22,202 nt of DNA from JAVXNW01 sp036645575 (lineage in GTDB: Bacteria > Bacillota > Clostridia > Christensenellales > Aristaeellaceae): the NCBI GenBank assembly GCA_036645575.1, contig JAVXNW010000043.1, forward strand, positions 1-22,202, in the 5' to 3' direction. The translations under genes and the position numbers were made by a program. Under the pieces are notes generated by a model. That model saw nothing but the letters and a program-made list of their open reading frames with translations, was not told the origin of the DNA and made no database searches. Each line of letters begins with the position of its first letter. Positions within the stretch are counted from its first letter, which is position 1. Shown in pieces: positions 14,732 through 22,121 of this stretch.

Positions 14732-15943
14732 ATGAGCAATCGTTCCATCACCGAGAAGGCCATGTCTGAGGGGCATGGCGTCCTGCGGCTTTCGCCTACT
14801 TGGGTGCCGCGGTCGTTCTGCCGACCGGGGCGCAGGCTCCGGCTGCATCCGGACGATTATTTTGCGCTGGGGCTTGAGCGCGGCGGCATTGACGAGCGCT
14901 GGTTTTCATCGACGACGCCGGCGGACAACGGGCCGGGCACCCCGGAAGACGAGGGGCTCAGCTACATCGTCACCGAGGGCGGCGAGCGCGTGCTGCTTCG
15001 CGACGCGATCAGCGAGTTCAAGGGCGCGATCATCGGCGAGGATCTGTACGCAAAATACGGGCGCTGGCCGATGTTCTCGAAATTCTTTGACAACATGGGG
15101 CCGCTTCCGCACCACATTCACCACAACGACAAATACGCCGCGCTGGTGGGCGAGAGCGGCAAGCCCGAGATGTACTTTTTCCCGGCGCAGTACAACAACT
15201 ACGGCGCGGAGTTCCCGTTCACCTTCTTTGGCTTCAACCCCGAAGTGACCAAGGCGCAGGTGCGCGACGCGCTTTCCGCGTTCACAAAGGGCGACAACAA
15301 GCTGCTCGAGATGAGCCGCGCGTACAAAGTCGCGGTGGACACCGGGTGGGACGTGCCGCCAGGAATCATGCACGCGCCCGCGTCGCTGTGCACCTATGAG
15401 CCGCAATTTGCGTCGGACGTGTACGCGATGTACCAGTCGGTTTTGTACTTTGACCACGCGGTGCCCCAGGATCTCTTGTGGAAGAACTGCCCGGCGGACA
15501 GGCGCGGCGACTTTGACTATCTGGTCGAGGTGATGGACTGGGAGGCCAACGTGGACCCGCTGTTCAGCAGCAAGCGCTTCATGGCGCCGGTTCCGGCGGG
15601 CGACGCGTGCGCGATGCGCGCGGCGGGCTATCTGGACGAGTGGATCTGCTACAAGTGCGATCTGGCGGGCGCGCGGCGGCTGACGGTCGCGCCGGGGCAG
15701 TCGGTGCTGCTCAAGGACAAGGTGGCCTACGGGCTCATCTGCGTGCAGGGCTTTGGCAAGATTGGCGACGCGCAGCTGTCCTCGCCCAACATGATCCGGT
15801 TTGGCCAATTGACAAACGACGAGTACTTTGTGACGGCAACCGCGTCCGCCGAGGGCGTGCGGTTTACCAACCTGTCCAAGACCGAGCCGCTGGTCGTGCT
15901 GCGCCACTTCTCCGAGCATCCCGACCGCAAGGCGCTGGGCTGA
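14732..15943 (+). CDS. Phosphomannose-isomerase-like two-cupin protein, paralog B
   Basis: This 403-residue paralog of the preceding gene is colinear over its whole length. Both begin with a VPR.F..G.R..LH.DDY.ALGLERG pattern and share WPM.SKFFD, HH.H, GKPE.Y.FP.Q.NNY and HAPAS. Candidate metal ligands are His128, His130, Glu146 and His214, so both copies keep a complete set. The C-terminal half is more diverged and paralog B is richer in Cys. The ATG at 14732 has AGGAGGG (14717-14723) 8 bases upstream, 24 bases after paralog A's stop, so the two are co-transcribed. They could be subunits of one hetero-oligomer or isomerases for two sugars. The stop is followed by small repeats and then the hairpin at 16027-16065. 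Confidence 0.75.
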   Translation: MSNRSITEKAMSEGHGVLRLSPTWVPRSFCRPGRRLRLHPDDYFALGLERGGIDERWFSSTTPADNGPGTPEDEGLSYIVTEGGERVLLRDAISEFKGAIIGEDLYAKYGRWPMFSKFFDNMGPLPHHIHHNDKYAALVGESGKPEMYFFPAQYNNYGAEFPFTFFGFNPEVTKAQVRDALSAFTKGDNKLLEMSRAYKVAVDTGWDVPPGIMHAPASLCTYEPQFASDVYAMYQSVLYFDHAVPQDLLWKNCPADRRGDFDYLVEVMDWEANVDPLFSSKRFMAPVPAGDACAMRAAGYLDEWICYKCDLAGARRLTVAPGQSVLLKDKVAYGLICVQGFGKIGDAQLSSPNMIRFGQLTNDEYFVTATASAEGVRFTNLSKTEPLVVLRHFSEHPDRKALG

Positions 15944-16026
15944 TCGGGCGGCAAGGCATGACATCCGCCCGCAGGGCGCTGGGCTGATCCGCCCGGAAGG
16001 CATAAAATCCGCCCGGAAGGCATGAA
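15931..16026. repeat. Cluster of short imperfect repeats spanning the cupin B stop codon
   Basis: GGCGCTGGGCTGATC occurs at 15931-15945, which includes the end of the cupin gene and its stop, and again at 15975-15989. A 20-bp unit, ATCCGCCCGGAAGGCATAAA, is tandem at 15987-16006 and 16007-16026, and a degenerate unit lies at 15943-15962. The pattern suggests local slippage duplication of the gene's 3' end. Confidence 0.75.
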
Positions 16027-16065
16027 AAAGGCGCTGCCCTATCGCGATGATACGGCAGCGCCTTT
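16027..16065. terminator. Hairpin terminator between convergent genes, best on the minus strand
   Basis: A perfect 12-bp stem pairs 16027-16038 (AAAGGCGCTGCC) with 16054-16065, with a 15-base loop. On the minus strand the stem ends in a run of five T, which suits egsA. On the plus strand only three T follow, so termination after the cupin genes would be weaker. From 16067 to 16176 nothing further is apparent. Confidence 0.75.
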
Positions 16066-16176
16066 GCGCGCTTCGGCGTCAAAGCCGCCCCTGTTTTGAT
16101 CCGGTTGGGGCGCTTGGACGGGGGTTTAAAAATCCTCGGACTGCGGCCCGCCTGCGTGCCTGCGGGATTTCATTGC

Positions 16177-17529
16177 CTAATCCGCGTGCACCTGGGCGCG
16201 GGCTTCTTGGGTCAGCCCCAGATCCCACAGCATGGAGCAGGACAGGTATTTGTCGCGGATCTCGCGCGCGCCGGTGAAGGCGTCCTGCGCGTCCTTTTCG
16301 TCGATGCCCAGGTCGCTTGGCGTCATCGGCATGCCGATCCTGCGCATCTGCGAAGCCATCTGCTGGGTGTCCGGCAGTTCGTCGTTCATGAAGCCCAGAA
16401 TCTCGTCCCAGTGCTCCACGATCACTTCTAGGCGCTGGGCGTGCTTGACCGGGTCGTTTTTGTGCACTTTTTCCTCGATCGCGAAGATCTGCGGCGCGGT
16501 CGAGCAGAAGATGCGCCTGACCATCTCGGCCCACGCCTTTTCGTCAAACGCGGCCATCATCTGTAGGCCCTTTTCCTTGCTGGGCGTGATGCCCCGGATC
16601 CAGTCGTACAATTTGAGCGTCTCAAGCGTGCCCACGCCCACCTGTATGCCGTGGAAATCCGCGTGCTCGTGCCGCTCCATCGCCATCATCTCCCACATAT
16701 GCGAGAAATAATGCTCCAAGCCGGACGCCGGGCGCGACGTGTCGGCAAAGGACATCGCGACGCCGGAGAGCACGAGCCCCTCGGTGATCGCCTGAATGGT
16801 CTCGGGGTCGCGGCTTGACAGCTTGTCGGCGTTGTCCACAATGCGCTTGACCGAGCGCCGCACCAATTTTGCGATCTCCTCGCAGTAGTACTCGCCAATC
16901 ACCAGGTGCGCGATGCGCCACTCGCAGATCGACACGTATTTGGCGATCATGTCGCCAAAGCCGGACCACAGCATGCGCATCGGCGCCTTGGACAGGATGT
17001 CGCTGTCGGCGATGATCGCGACGGGGCAGGCATTGTAGAGCGTCACTTTGACGTCGCTTACGTGCATCGAGGAGGAAGAGGAGGCGTACCCATCCATCGA
17101 GGGCGCGGTTGCGACCACCAGTTGCGGCTTGCCACAGGCGTGCGCCACCACCTTGCACACGTCGTTGATGACGCCGGAGCCGACCGCGAGCACGCAATCG
17201 CACGCGGGATCAAGCGCCATCGTGACCGCGCCCACGCTCCACTCGTCGGGCTCGACCACTTCCCTGGGAATCTCATAGACCACATGGGCGATGCCGGCGG
17301 CGGTGAGCAGCGCCTCGACCGTGCGGCCGGCCGCCGCGCGCGTATTTTTGTCGCACACGATAAACGGGTGCGCGACCTTCATCTGCGAAAGCACCGCGGG
17401 CAGCGTGTTGACCACGCCCGCGCCCGATTTGAAGATGCGCAATTGCGACTTGTGGCACTTGCCACAGGCGCATTCAAAGCCCTTGGGGTCAAGCAGCGCC
17501 TCAATGGGCAGGTTGGAAAACTCAGTCAT
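16177..17529 (-). CDS. egsA: sn-Glycerol-1-phosphate dehydrogenase (EgsA/AraM family)
   Basis: This 450-residue iron-alcohol-dehydrogenase-fold enzyme would reduce dihydroxyacetone phosphate to sn-glycerol 1-phosphate with NAD(P)H. The dinucleotide motif is VGSGVINDVCK (116-126), followed by TAPSMDGYASSSSS (141-154). Metal ligands expected for the family are present: Asp193 (GFGDMIAKY), His273 (GLEHYFSH) and His293 (DFHGIQVG). It is about 50 residues longer than B. subtilis AraM and has an N-terminal CACGKCH motif (20-26) that might bind metal. The ATG at 17529 has AGGAGAGG (17539-17546) 9 bases upstream. It lies 71 bases after alaS on the same strand, probably in one transcript, and converges on the cupin genes. 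B. subtilis araM sits in the arabinose operon, so proximity to pentose genes is notable. Confidence 0.92.
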   Translation of the reverse strand: MTEFSNLPIEALLDPKGFECACGKCHKSQLRIFKSGAGVVNTLPAVLSQMKVAHPFIVCDKNTRAAAGRTVEALLTAAGIAHVVYEIPREVVEPDEWSVGAVTMALDPACDCVLAVGSGVINDVCKVVAHACGKPQLVVATAPSMDGYASSSSSMHVSDVKVTLYNACPVAIIADSDILSKAPMRMLWSGFGDMIAKYVSICEWRIAHLVIGEYYCEEIAKLVRRSVKRIVDNADKLSSRDPETIQAITEGLVLSGVAMSFADTSRPASGLEHYFSHMWEMMAMERHEHADFHGIQVGVGTLETLKLYDWIRGITPSKEKGLQMMAAFDEKAWAEMVRRIFCSTAPQIFAIEEKVHKNDPVKHAQRLEVIVEHWDEILGFMNDELPDTQQMASQMRRIGMPMTPSDLGIDEKDAQDAFTGAREIRDKYLSCSMLWDLGLTQEARAQVHAD

Positions 17530-17560
17530 CGTCTATGTCCTCTCCTTCATATGAATGCCA

Positions 17561-17594
17561 CGCATCCCCATCCGCCATGGCGGACGGGGATGCG
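17561..17594 (-). other. Intercistronic 17-bp hairpin between alaS and egsA
   Basis: The 34 bases 17561-17594 are a near-perfect inverted repeat centred on GCCATGGC, with one imperfect position (17570/17585). In the minus-strand RNA that position is a G-U wobble, so the stem is fully paired. In plus-strand RNA it would be an A-C mismatch. No T-run follows on either strand, so it is more likely an mRNA processing or stabilising element than a terminator. Confidence 0.7.
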
Positions 17595-17600
17595 GTATGG

Positions 17601-19613
17601 TCAGCCGATCGTCCCTTTGATGCGGCGCACGCCCGCTGAGGAGGACTCTTCCTTGACCAGTTTAAAGCCCTTGAGGTCGCCGGTATTGCTCGCGTGGGGG
17701 CCGCCGCAGATTTCCTTGCTGAATGGGCCCATGGTGTAGACCTTGACGCGCTCGCCGTATTTGCTCTCGAATAGGCCGGTCGCGCCGTGCGTCTTGGCCT
17801 CATCGACCGTCATTTCCTCGCAGATGATCGGCGCCTTGGCCTGAATGTACTCATTGACGAGCGCCTCGACCTGTTTTTTCTCGTCGTCGGTCATCTTGCG
17901 CGCGAACGAGAAGTCAAAGCGCAGCCGCTCGGCCGTGATGTTTGAGCCCTTCTGGTTGACCTCGGGGCCCAGCACCTTGCGCAGCGCGGCCTGCAGAAGG
18001 TGTGTCGCGGTGTGCAGCTTTGCGGTCTCCTCGGTGCTGTCGGCAAGGCCGCCCTTGAAGCGCTGTTCGGCGCCCGCGTGGCTCTTTTCCTGGTGCATGC
18101 GATAGCGCTCCTCAAAGCCGGCCTCGTCTACCGAAATGCCCTTTTCGCGCGCCATCTCGGTGGTGATCTCGATGGGGAAGCCGTAAGTATCGTAGAGTTT
18201 AAACGCGCTGCGCCCGTCGATCAGGTTGGTGAGGGCGGAATGCTCTTGGAGGCGGCTCGAGACCCCCTTGATGGTATCGAGCGCCTCGCCCAGGCGCCTG
18301 AGGTCCTCGAGGATGGGCAGCTGTTCGGGGGTGGGGCGCAAGGTAGAGCCCACGTTCTTGGCGATCTCCTGCGCCTCCTGGAATTTCTGTTGGTTGTCGC
18401 CGCTAAAGAGCGCGCCCAGGTCGGCCTTCATGCTGTCAAAGCCGCTGGTCACCTTCTGGATGTTCAAAAAGACCTTTTCGAACTCGCGCATGCCCTGCTT
18501 GAGCGTGCGCTGGAAGCGCTCCTCTTCAAGCGTCAGCTGTTCGAGCACCTGCGCCTCGTTGCGCTTGAGCTCGGGGTATACGTCCTTGTACTGGTTGACG
18601 ACCACCCGCGCGATCTCGGCGCAGGAATTTTGCGGAAGCTCGATCTTCATGCCATGGCGCACGGCGCGGCGAATGAGGCGGCGCAGCACGTAGCCCTGAT
18701 CGACGTTTGAGGGGGTAATGCCGTGGTCGTCGCCCATGATGATGGTCGCGGTGCGCAGGTGGTCGGCGATGATGCGCATCGACTGGGTGACTTCGTCGCT
18801 TTGGCCGTAGGTCTTGCCGGACAGCTCGCCGATCTTGGCGATGATGTCTTTGAATAGGTCGGTTTCGTAGACCGATTTGACGTTCATCAGCACGCCGATG
18901 GTGCGCTCGAGGCCCATGCCGGTATCGACGTTTTGCTGGGCGAGGGGCGGGAAGGAGCCGTCGGCCTGCTTGTTGTACTGCATGAAGACGTCGTTCCAGA
19001 TCTCGAGGTAGCGTCCGCAGTCGCAGGCGGGGGAGCAGTCGGGGCCGCAGGGGGCCTTGTCGGTGATGATGAACATCTCGGTATCGGGGCCGCAGGGGCC
19101 GGTGACGCCGGCGGGACCCCACCAGTTGTTTGCCTTGGGCAGGAAGAAGATGTGGTCTTCGGCAACGCCCATCTCGCGCCAGAGGTTGGCGGCCTCGTCG
19201 TCGCGCGGCGCGTGCTCGTCGCCGGCGAACACGGAAAACGCGAGCCGGTTTTTGTCGATGCCGAGCCATTCGGGGCTGGTCAAGAACTCCCAGCTCCACG
19301 AGATGGCCTCGCGCTTAAAGTAGTCGCCCAGCGACCAGTTGCCCAGCATTTCGAAGAAGGTGCAGTGGCTGTTGTCGCCCACCTCGTCGATGTCGCCGGT
19401 GCGAATGCACTTTTGCACGTCGGTGAGGCGCGTGCCCATGGGGTGCTTGGCGCCCAGCAGGTAAGGGACCAGCGGGTGCATGCCGGCGGTGGTGAACAGC
19501 ACCGTGGGGTCGTTTTCCGGGATGACCGAGGCGCTGGGGATCACCGCATGGCCCTTCCCCTCAAAAAATTTAAGGTACAGCGAGCGCAACTCGCCCGCGC
19601 TTTGGATGTTCAT
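17601..19613 (-). CDS. alaS: Alanyl-tRNA synthetase, reduced form lacking the C-Ala domain
   Basis: This 670-residue class II synthetase charges tRNA-Ala. The catalytic core is clear: SLYLKFFEGKGHAVIPSASV, DPTVLFTTAGMHPLVPYLLG (35-54), CIRTGDIDEVGDNSHCTFFE (69-88), TGPCGPDTEMF, YLEIWNDVFMQYN and DTGMGLERT (230-238). Editing-site zinc ligands are present: HTATH (His534, His538) and CGGPH (Cys636, His640). It ends right after SAGVRRIKGTIG, so the usual DHHA1/C-Ala tail is absent; bacterial AlaRS is normally about 870 residues. The beta-barrel between the catalytic and editing parts (with the FYAESGGQ motif) is also missing, while an insertion of about 80-90 residues lies at about 375-465. A Cys cluster, CGPDCSPACDCG (189-200), is an added feature. 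The ATG at 19613 has GGAGGG (19623-19628) 9 bases upstream and the promoter is at 19679-19707. Confidence 0.9.
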   Translation of the reverse strand: MNIQSAGELRSLYLKFFEGKGHAVIPSASVIPENDPTVLFTTAGMHPLVPYLLGAKHPMGTRLTDVQKCIRTGDIDEVGDNSHCTFFEMLGNWSLGDYFKREAISWSWEFLTSPEWLGIDKNRLAFSVFAGDEHAPRDDEAANLWREMGVAEDHIFFLPKANNWWGPAGVTGPCGPDTEMFIITDKAPCGPDCSPACDCGRYLEIWNDVFMQYNKQADGSFPPLAQQNVDTGMGLERTIGVLMNVKSVYETDLFKDIIAKIGELSGKTYGQSDEVTQSMRIIADHLRTATIIMGDDHGITPSNVDQGYVLRRLIRRAVRHGMKIELPQNSCAEIARVVVNQYKDVYPELKRNEAQVLEQLTLEEERFQRTLKQGMREFEKVFLNIQKVTSGFDSMKADLGALFSGDNQQKFQEAQEIAKNVGSTLRPTPEQLPILEDLRRLGEALDTIKGVSSRLQEHSALTNLIDGRSAFKLYDTYGFPIEITTEMAREKGISVDEAGFEERYRMHQEKSHAGAEQRFKGGLADSTEETAKLHTATHLLQAALRKVLGPEVNQKGSNITAERLRFDFSFARKMTDDEKKQVEALVNEYIQAKAPIICEEMTVDEAKTHGATGLFESKYGERVKVYTMGPFSKEICGGPHASNTGDLKGFKLVKEESSSAGVRRIKGTIG

Positions 19614-19678
19614 GTGAATGCTCCCTCCAAAAAATTAACGCTCCGCCCGTTGAAGCGAGGCGCATGATCTCTTTCCTT

Positions 19679-19707
19679 ATTGTACTGTTCTTGTGCATAA
19701 GTGTCAA
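19679..19707 (-). promoter_or_regulatory. Sigma-A promoter of alaS
   Basis: On the minus strand, TTGACA (19702-19707) and TACAAT (19679-19684) are 17 bp apart. Transcription would start near 19672, leaving a leader of about 59 bases. That is too short for a T-box riboswitch, which often controls synthetase genes in Firmicutes. Confidence 0.88.
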
Positions 19708-19753
19708 ATTAAGTTTGCTCAAACGCGCGAAGGGCAAAGCGCCAGAAAAAATC

Positions 19754-19798
19754 AAAAATGAATTATCGCACACCTTAAAAATTCATTTTTAACGTTAA
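19754..19798. promoter_or_regulatory. AT-rich inverted repeat plus palindrome in the alaS/aminotransferase divergent region
   Basis: AAAAATGAATT at 19754-19764 and AATTCATTTTT at 19780-19790 form a perfect 11-bp inverted repeat with a 15-base spacer. It runs directly into the palindrome TTAACGTTAA (19789-19798). It sits between the alaS promoter and the aminotransferase gene, so it could bind a regulator of either or act as a bidirectional transcript-end hairpin. No convincing promoter for the aminotransferase was found; TTGAGG at 19809 and TAGAAT at 19835 are 20 bp apart, which is too far. Confidence 0.45.
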
Positions 19799-19899
19799 GA
19801 GATCGAAATTGAGGCAGGATAACGCGAAATTTCATAGAATCAATAACAGCGGAATGCAAATTGCGTTTCCGCAAAACAGCGCGAAAGGAAGCTACATCC

Positions 19900-21099
19900 A
19901 TGTCTTTGACACTATCCGAACGTTGCCTGCGCATTGCGCCCTCCGCAACACTGGCCATCGACGCCAAGGCCAAGGCGATGATCGCCGCCGGCCAAGACGT
20001 CTTAAGCTTTGGCGCGGGAGAACCTGATTTTGATACGCCCGCCTATATTTGCGACGCCGCCAAGGAGGCGCTCGCGCTGGGCATGACCCGCTATACCGCG
20101 GTTGCGGGCACGATGGAATTGCGCAATCAAATCGTCTTAAAACTTAAAAAGGACAACGACCTAAATTATGAGGCGGCGGACATCATCGTCTCAAACGGCG
20201 CCAAGCAATCGCTGTTTAACGCGCTCAGCGCCATCGTCAATCCGGGGGATGAAGTGCTGCTGCCGGGCCCGTGCTGGGTGAGCTATCCCGAGATGGTTCG
20301 AATGGCGGGGGGCACGCCGGTGCTGATCCCGGGGCGCGAGGAAGACGGCTTTGTCGTGACGGCGCGCGAGATTGCGCCGTACGTCAATGCGCGCACGAAG
20401 GCGATCATCCTCAACTCGCCCAACAACCCCAACGGCGCGGTGTGGGGCGCGGATGTGCTGGACGGGATCGGGCAACTGGCGGTATCGCGTGGATTTTACG
20501 TGATCTCGGATGAAATTTATGAAAAGTTGATCTACGACGGGCTCACGCACGTGTCGATTGCGCAGTTGAGCGCGGCGATCAAGGCGCAGACAATCGTGGT
20601 CAACGGGCTGTCTAAGGCGTTTGCGATGACCGGGTGGCGAATTGGGTATGCCGCGGGCCCGCGCCCGATTATCAAGGCGATGTGCGCCTTTCAGAGCCAT
20701 TCCACCAGCGCCCCGAACGCCATTGCGCAGCACGCGGCGGCGATCGCGCTGACCAACGGTGAAATTCAGACGGAAGAGATGCGCAAGGAATTTGACACGC
20801 GGCGCAAGCTGATGTACAATTGTGTAGGGCTGATCGAAGGGCTGAGCACGCACATGCCGCAAGGCGCCTTCTACATGATGCTCAATATTGCGGGCGTGAT
20901 CGGCAAGTCCTTTGAGGGGCGCACGATCACGGACGCGATGGATTTTGCGGAAATGCTGCTTGCGAGCGAGAAGGTCGCGGTCGTGCCGGGCACGCCGTTT
21001 GGCTCAGATCACCACGTGCGCGTGAGCTATGCCACGTCGCAGGAGAAAATCAGAAGAGGATTAGAGCGAATCGGGACGTTTGTCAAAAAGCTGGAATGA
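19900..21099 (+). CDS. Class I/II pyridoxal-phosphate aminotransferase (aspartate aminotransferase-like, subgroup Ib)
   Basis: This 399-residue fold-type I PLP enzyme transfers an amino group between an amino acid and a 2-oxo acid. Motifs in order are SFGAGEPDFDTP (36-47), VSNGAKQSLFNAL (97-109), LNSPNNPNGAVW (171-182, cofactor Asn176), ISDEIYEKLIYDG (202-214, Asp204 and Tyr207), the PLP lysine in GLSKAFAMTGWRIGY (Lys239), and VRVSYA with the substrate-carboxylate Arg374. Length and motifs fit Thermus-type AspAT, but related enzymes use aromatic amino acids or alanine, so the substrate is open. The ATG at 19900 has AAAGGA (19884-19889) 10 bases upstream; the open frame to 19861 has no SD. The phosphoesterase follows 35 bases later, likely in the same transcript. 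Confidence 0.93.
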   Translation: MSLTLSERCLRIAPSATLAIDAKAKAMIAAGQDVLSFGAGEPDFDTPAYICDAAKEALALGMTRYTAVAGTMELRNQIVLKLKKDNDLNYEAADIIVSNGAKQSLFNALSAIVNPGDEVLLPGPCWVSYPEMVRMAGGTPVLIPGREEDGFVVTAREIAPYVNARTKAIILNSPNNPNGAVWGADVLDGIGQLAVSRGFYVISDEIYEKLIYDGLTHVSIAQLSAAIKAQTIVVNGLSKAFAMTGWRIGYAAGPRPIIKAMCAFQSHSTSAPNAIAQHAAAIALTNGEIQTEEMRKEFDTRRKLMYNCVGLIEGLSTHMPQGAFYMMLNIAGVIGKSFEGRTITDAMDFAEMLLASEKVAVVPGTPFGSDHHVRVSYATSQEKIRRGLERIGTFVKKLE

Positions 21100-21134
21100 G
21101 CGACCCGATCCGCCGAGAAGTTTGGAGAAATCGA

Positions 21135-21974
21135 ATGCGGTTAGCTGTTTTTTCTGACATGCACGCCAACGCGGGTGCGTTGGCCGCCTGCATAGGCTAT
21201 GCCAATCACGTCGGGGTCGACGGGTACGTCTTTCTGGGCGACCATTTAACCGACTGTCCCTATCCGCGCATGACGCTTGACCTCATGCGGGAAGCGCAGA
21301 AGCGGCTTCCGACATGGATGTTGCGGGGGAACCGCGAGGACTACCTGATCCGGCACCACGACGGCGCGCAGGACGGGTGGAAGCCGTCGTCGGGCACGGG
21401 TTCGCTTTTGTACACCTACCAGAACATCACGCCCGAGGACATTGAGTTTTTGCGGGCGATGCCGATCACGGACGTGATTGCGCTTCCGGGCTGTCCGGCG
21501 GTGCGCATTGCGCACGCGTCGCCAGCGAGCAACAACGTGATGTTGTTTCCGGGTGCGGAGGCGCTAGAGAGCGTATTGCGTGACAGTGCGGAGCGGACGT
21601 TTCTGACGGGGCACAGTCATTTTCAGTTCCGATACGAGTCAGCGGGGCGGCAGGTGATCAACCCCGGGACGGTGGGCATGCCCTCGCACGGCCAGCCGAA
21701 GGCGCAGTTTGCGTTTTTGACATGTGCAGGCGAGCGGTGGAGCACGCGGCTGATGAACGTAGATTACGACAAGCAAGCGGAGATCGAGCAGTTTGCGGCG
21801 AGCGGGCTGAGCGAGATGTCGCGGGTATGGGCGAAGTGCACGATCAAGACGATACGGGACGGTGGGCGTTGGGCGGTTGACTGCATGCAGCTTGCGCGCA
21901 AGTTAACGCCGCCGGAGCGCGAGATTCCAGAGACCGCGTGGGAAGACGCGGCGATGCAGCTAGGCATCATGTGA
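21135..21974 (+). CDS. Calcineurin-like metallophosphoesterase
   Basis: This 279-residue protein has the metal-binding blocks of the family: SDMHAN (Asp8, His10), FLGDHLTD (Asp36), RGNRED (Asn66) and TGHSHFQF (His160, His162), followed by NPGTVGMP. The usual GNHD/E is GNRE here, so the catalytic histidine is replaced by arginine, which may lower or change activity. The C-terminal extension of about 80 residues is not recognised. ATG at 21135 is chosen over the one at 21096, which overlaps the aminotransferase stop. GGAG (21124-21127) lies 7 bases before 21135 and the protein then starts MRLAVFSDMH as in homologues. The substrate, a phosphodiester or phosphomonoester, is unknown. It is probably co-transcribed with the aminotransferase. 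Confidence 0.88.
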   Translation: MRLAVFSDMHANAGALAACIGYANHVGVDGYVFLGDHLTDCPYPRMTLDLMREAQKRLPTWMLRGNREDYLIRHHDGAQDGWKPSSGTGSLLYTYQNITPEDIEFLRAMPITDVIALPGCPAVRIAHASPASNNVMLFPGAEALESVLRDSAERTFLTGHSHFQFRYESAGRQVINPGTVGMPSHGQPKAQFAFLTCAGERWSTRLMNVDYDKQAEIEQFAASGLSEMSRVWAKCTIKTIRDGGRWAVDCMQLARKLTPPEREIPETAWEDAAMQLGIM

Positions 21975-21978
21975 TGTG

Positions 21979-22010
21979 CGGCGCGCCGTAAGGCGCGCCG
22001 GTTGCGTTTT
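21979..22010 (+). terminator. Candidate terminator after the phosphoesterase
   Basis: CGGCGCGCC (21979-21987) pairs perfectly with GGCGCGCCG (21992-22000) around a GTAA loop, five bases after the stop codon. The trailing sequence GTTGCGTTTT is only moderately T-rich. Confidence 0.55.
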
Positions 22011-22078
22011 GGCCGCGCCCCCCGATTCCCCCGCCTCTTTCGCCTCCCCCGTTCCCTAGCCTTTAAAGCGCATTTTTC

Positions 22079-22105
22079 GGGGCTTTTTGCAAGAGAAAAA
22101 GCCCC
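22079..22105. other. Hairpin with reversed A/T arms in a C-rich intergenic stretch
   Basis: GGGGCTTTTT at 22079-22088 pairs perfectly with AAAAAGCCCC at 22096-22105 across a 7-base loop. The T-arm comes first, the reverse of a normal intrinsic terminator, and the same is true on the other strand. It follows a pyrimidine-rich stretch (about 22016-22060). No gene is visible between 21975 and the terminal repeat. Confidence 0.5.
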
Positions 22106-22121
22106 CCTCCCGCCCGCAGGC

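Noticed and set aside
14906..16003. 365-residue open frame on the minus strand over cupin paralog B
   Set aside because: It has Arg/His/Val-rich shadow composition and overlaps a well-supported gene with proper SD and family motifs.
19614..19707. T-box riboswitch in front of alaS
   Set aside because: The consensus promoter leaves a leader of only about 59 bases, with no room for a specifier loop and T-box.
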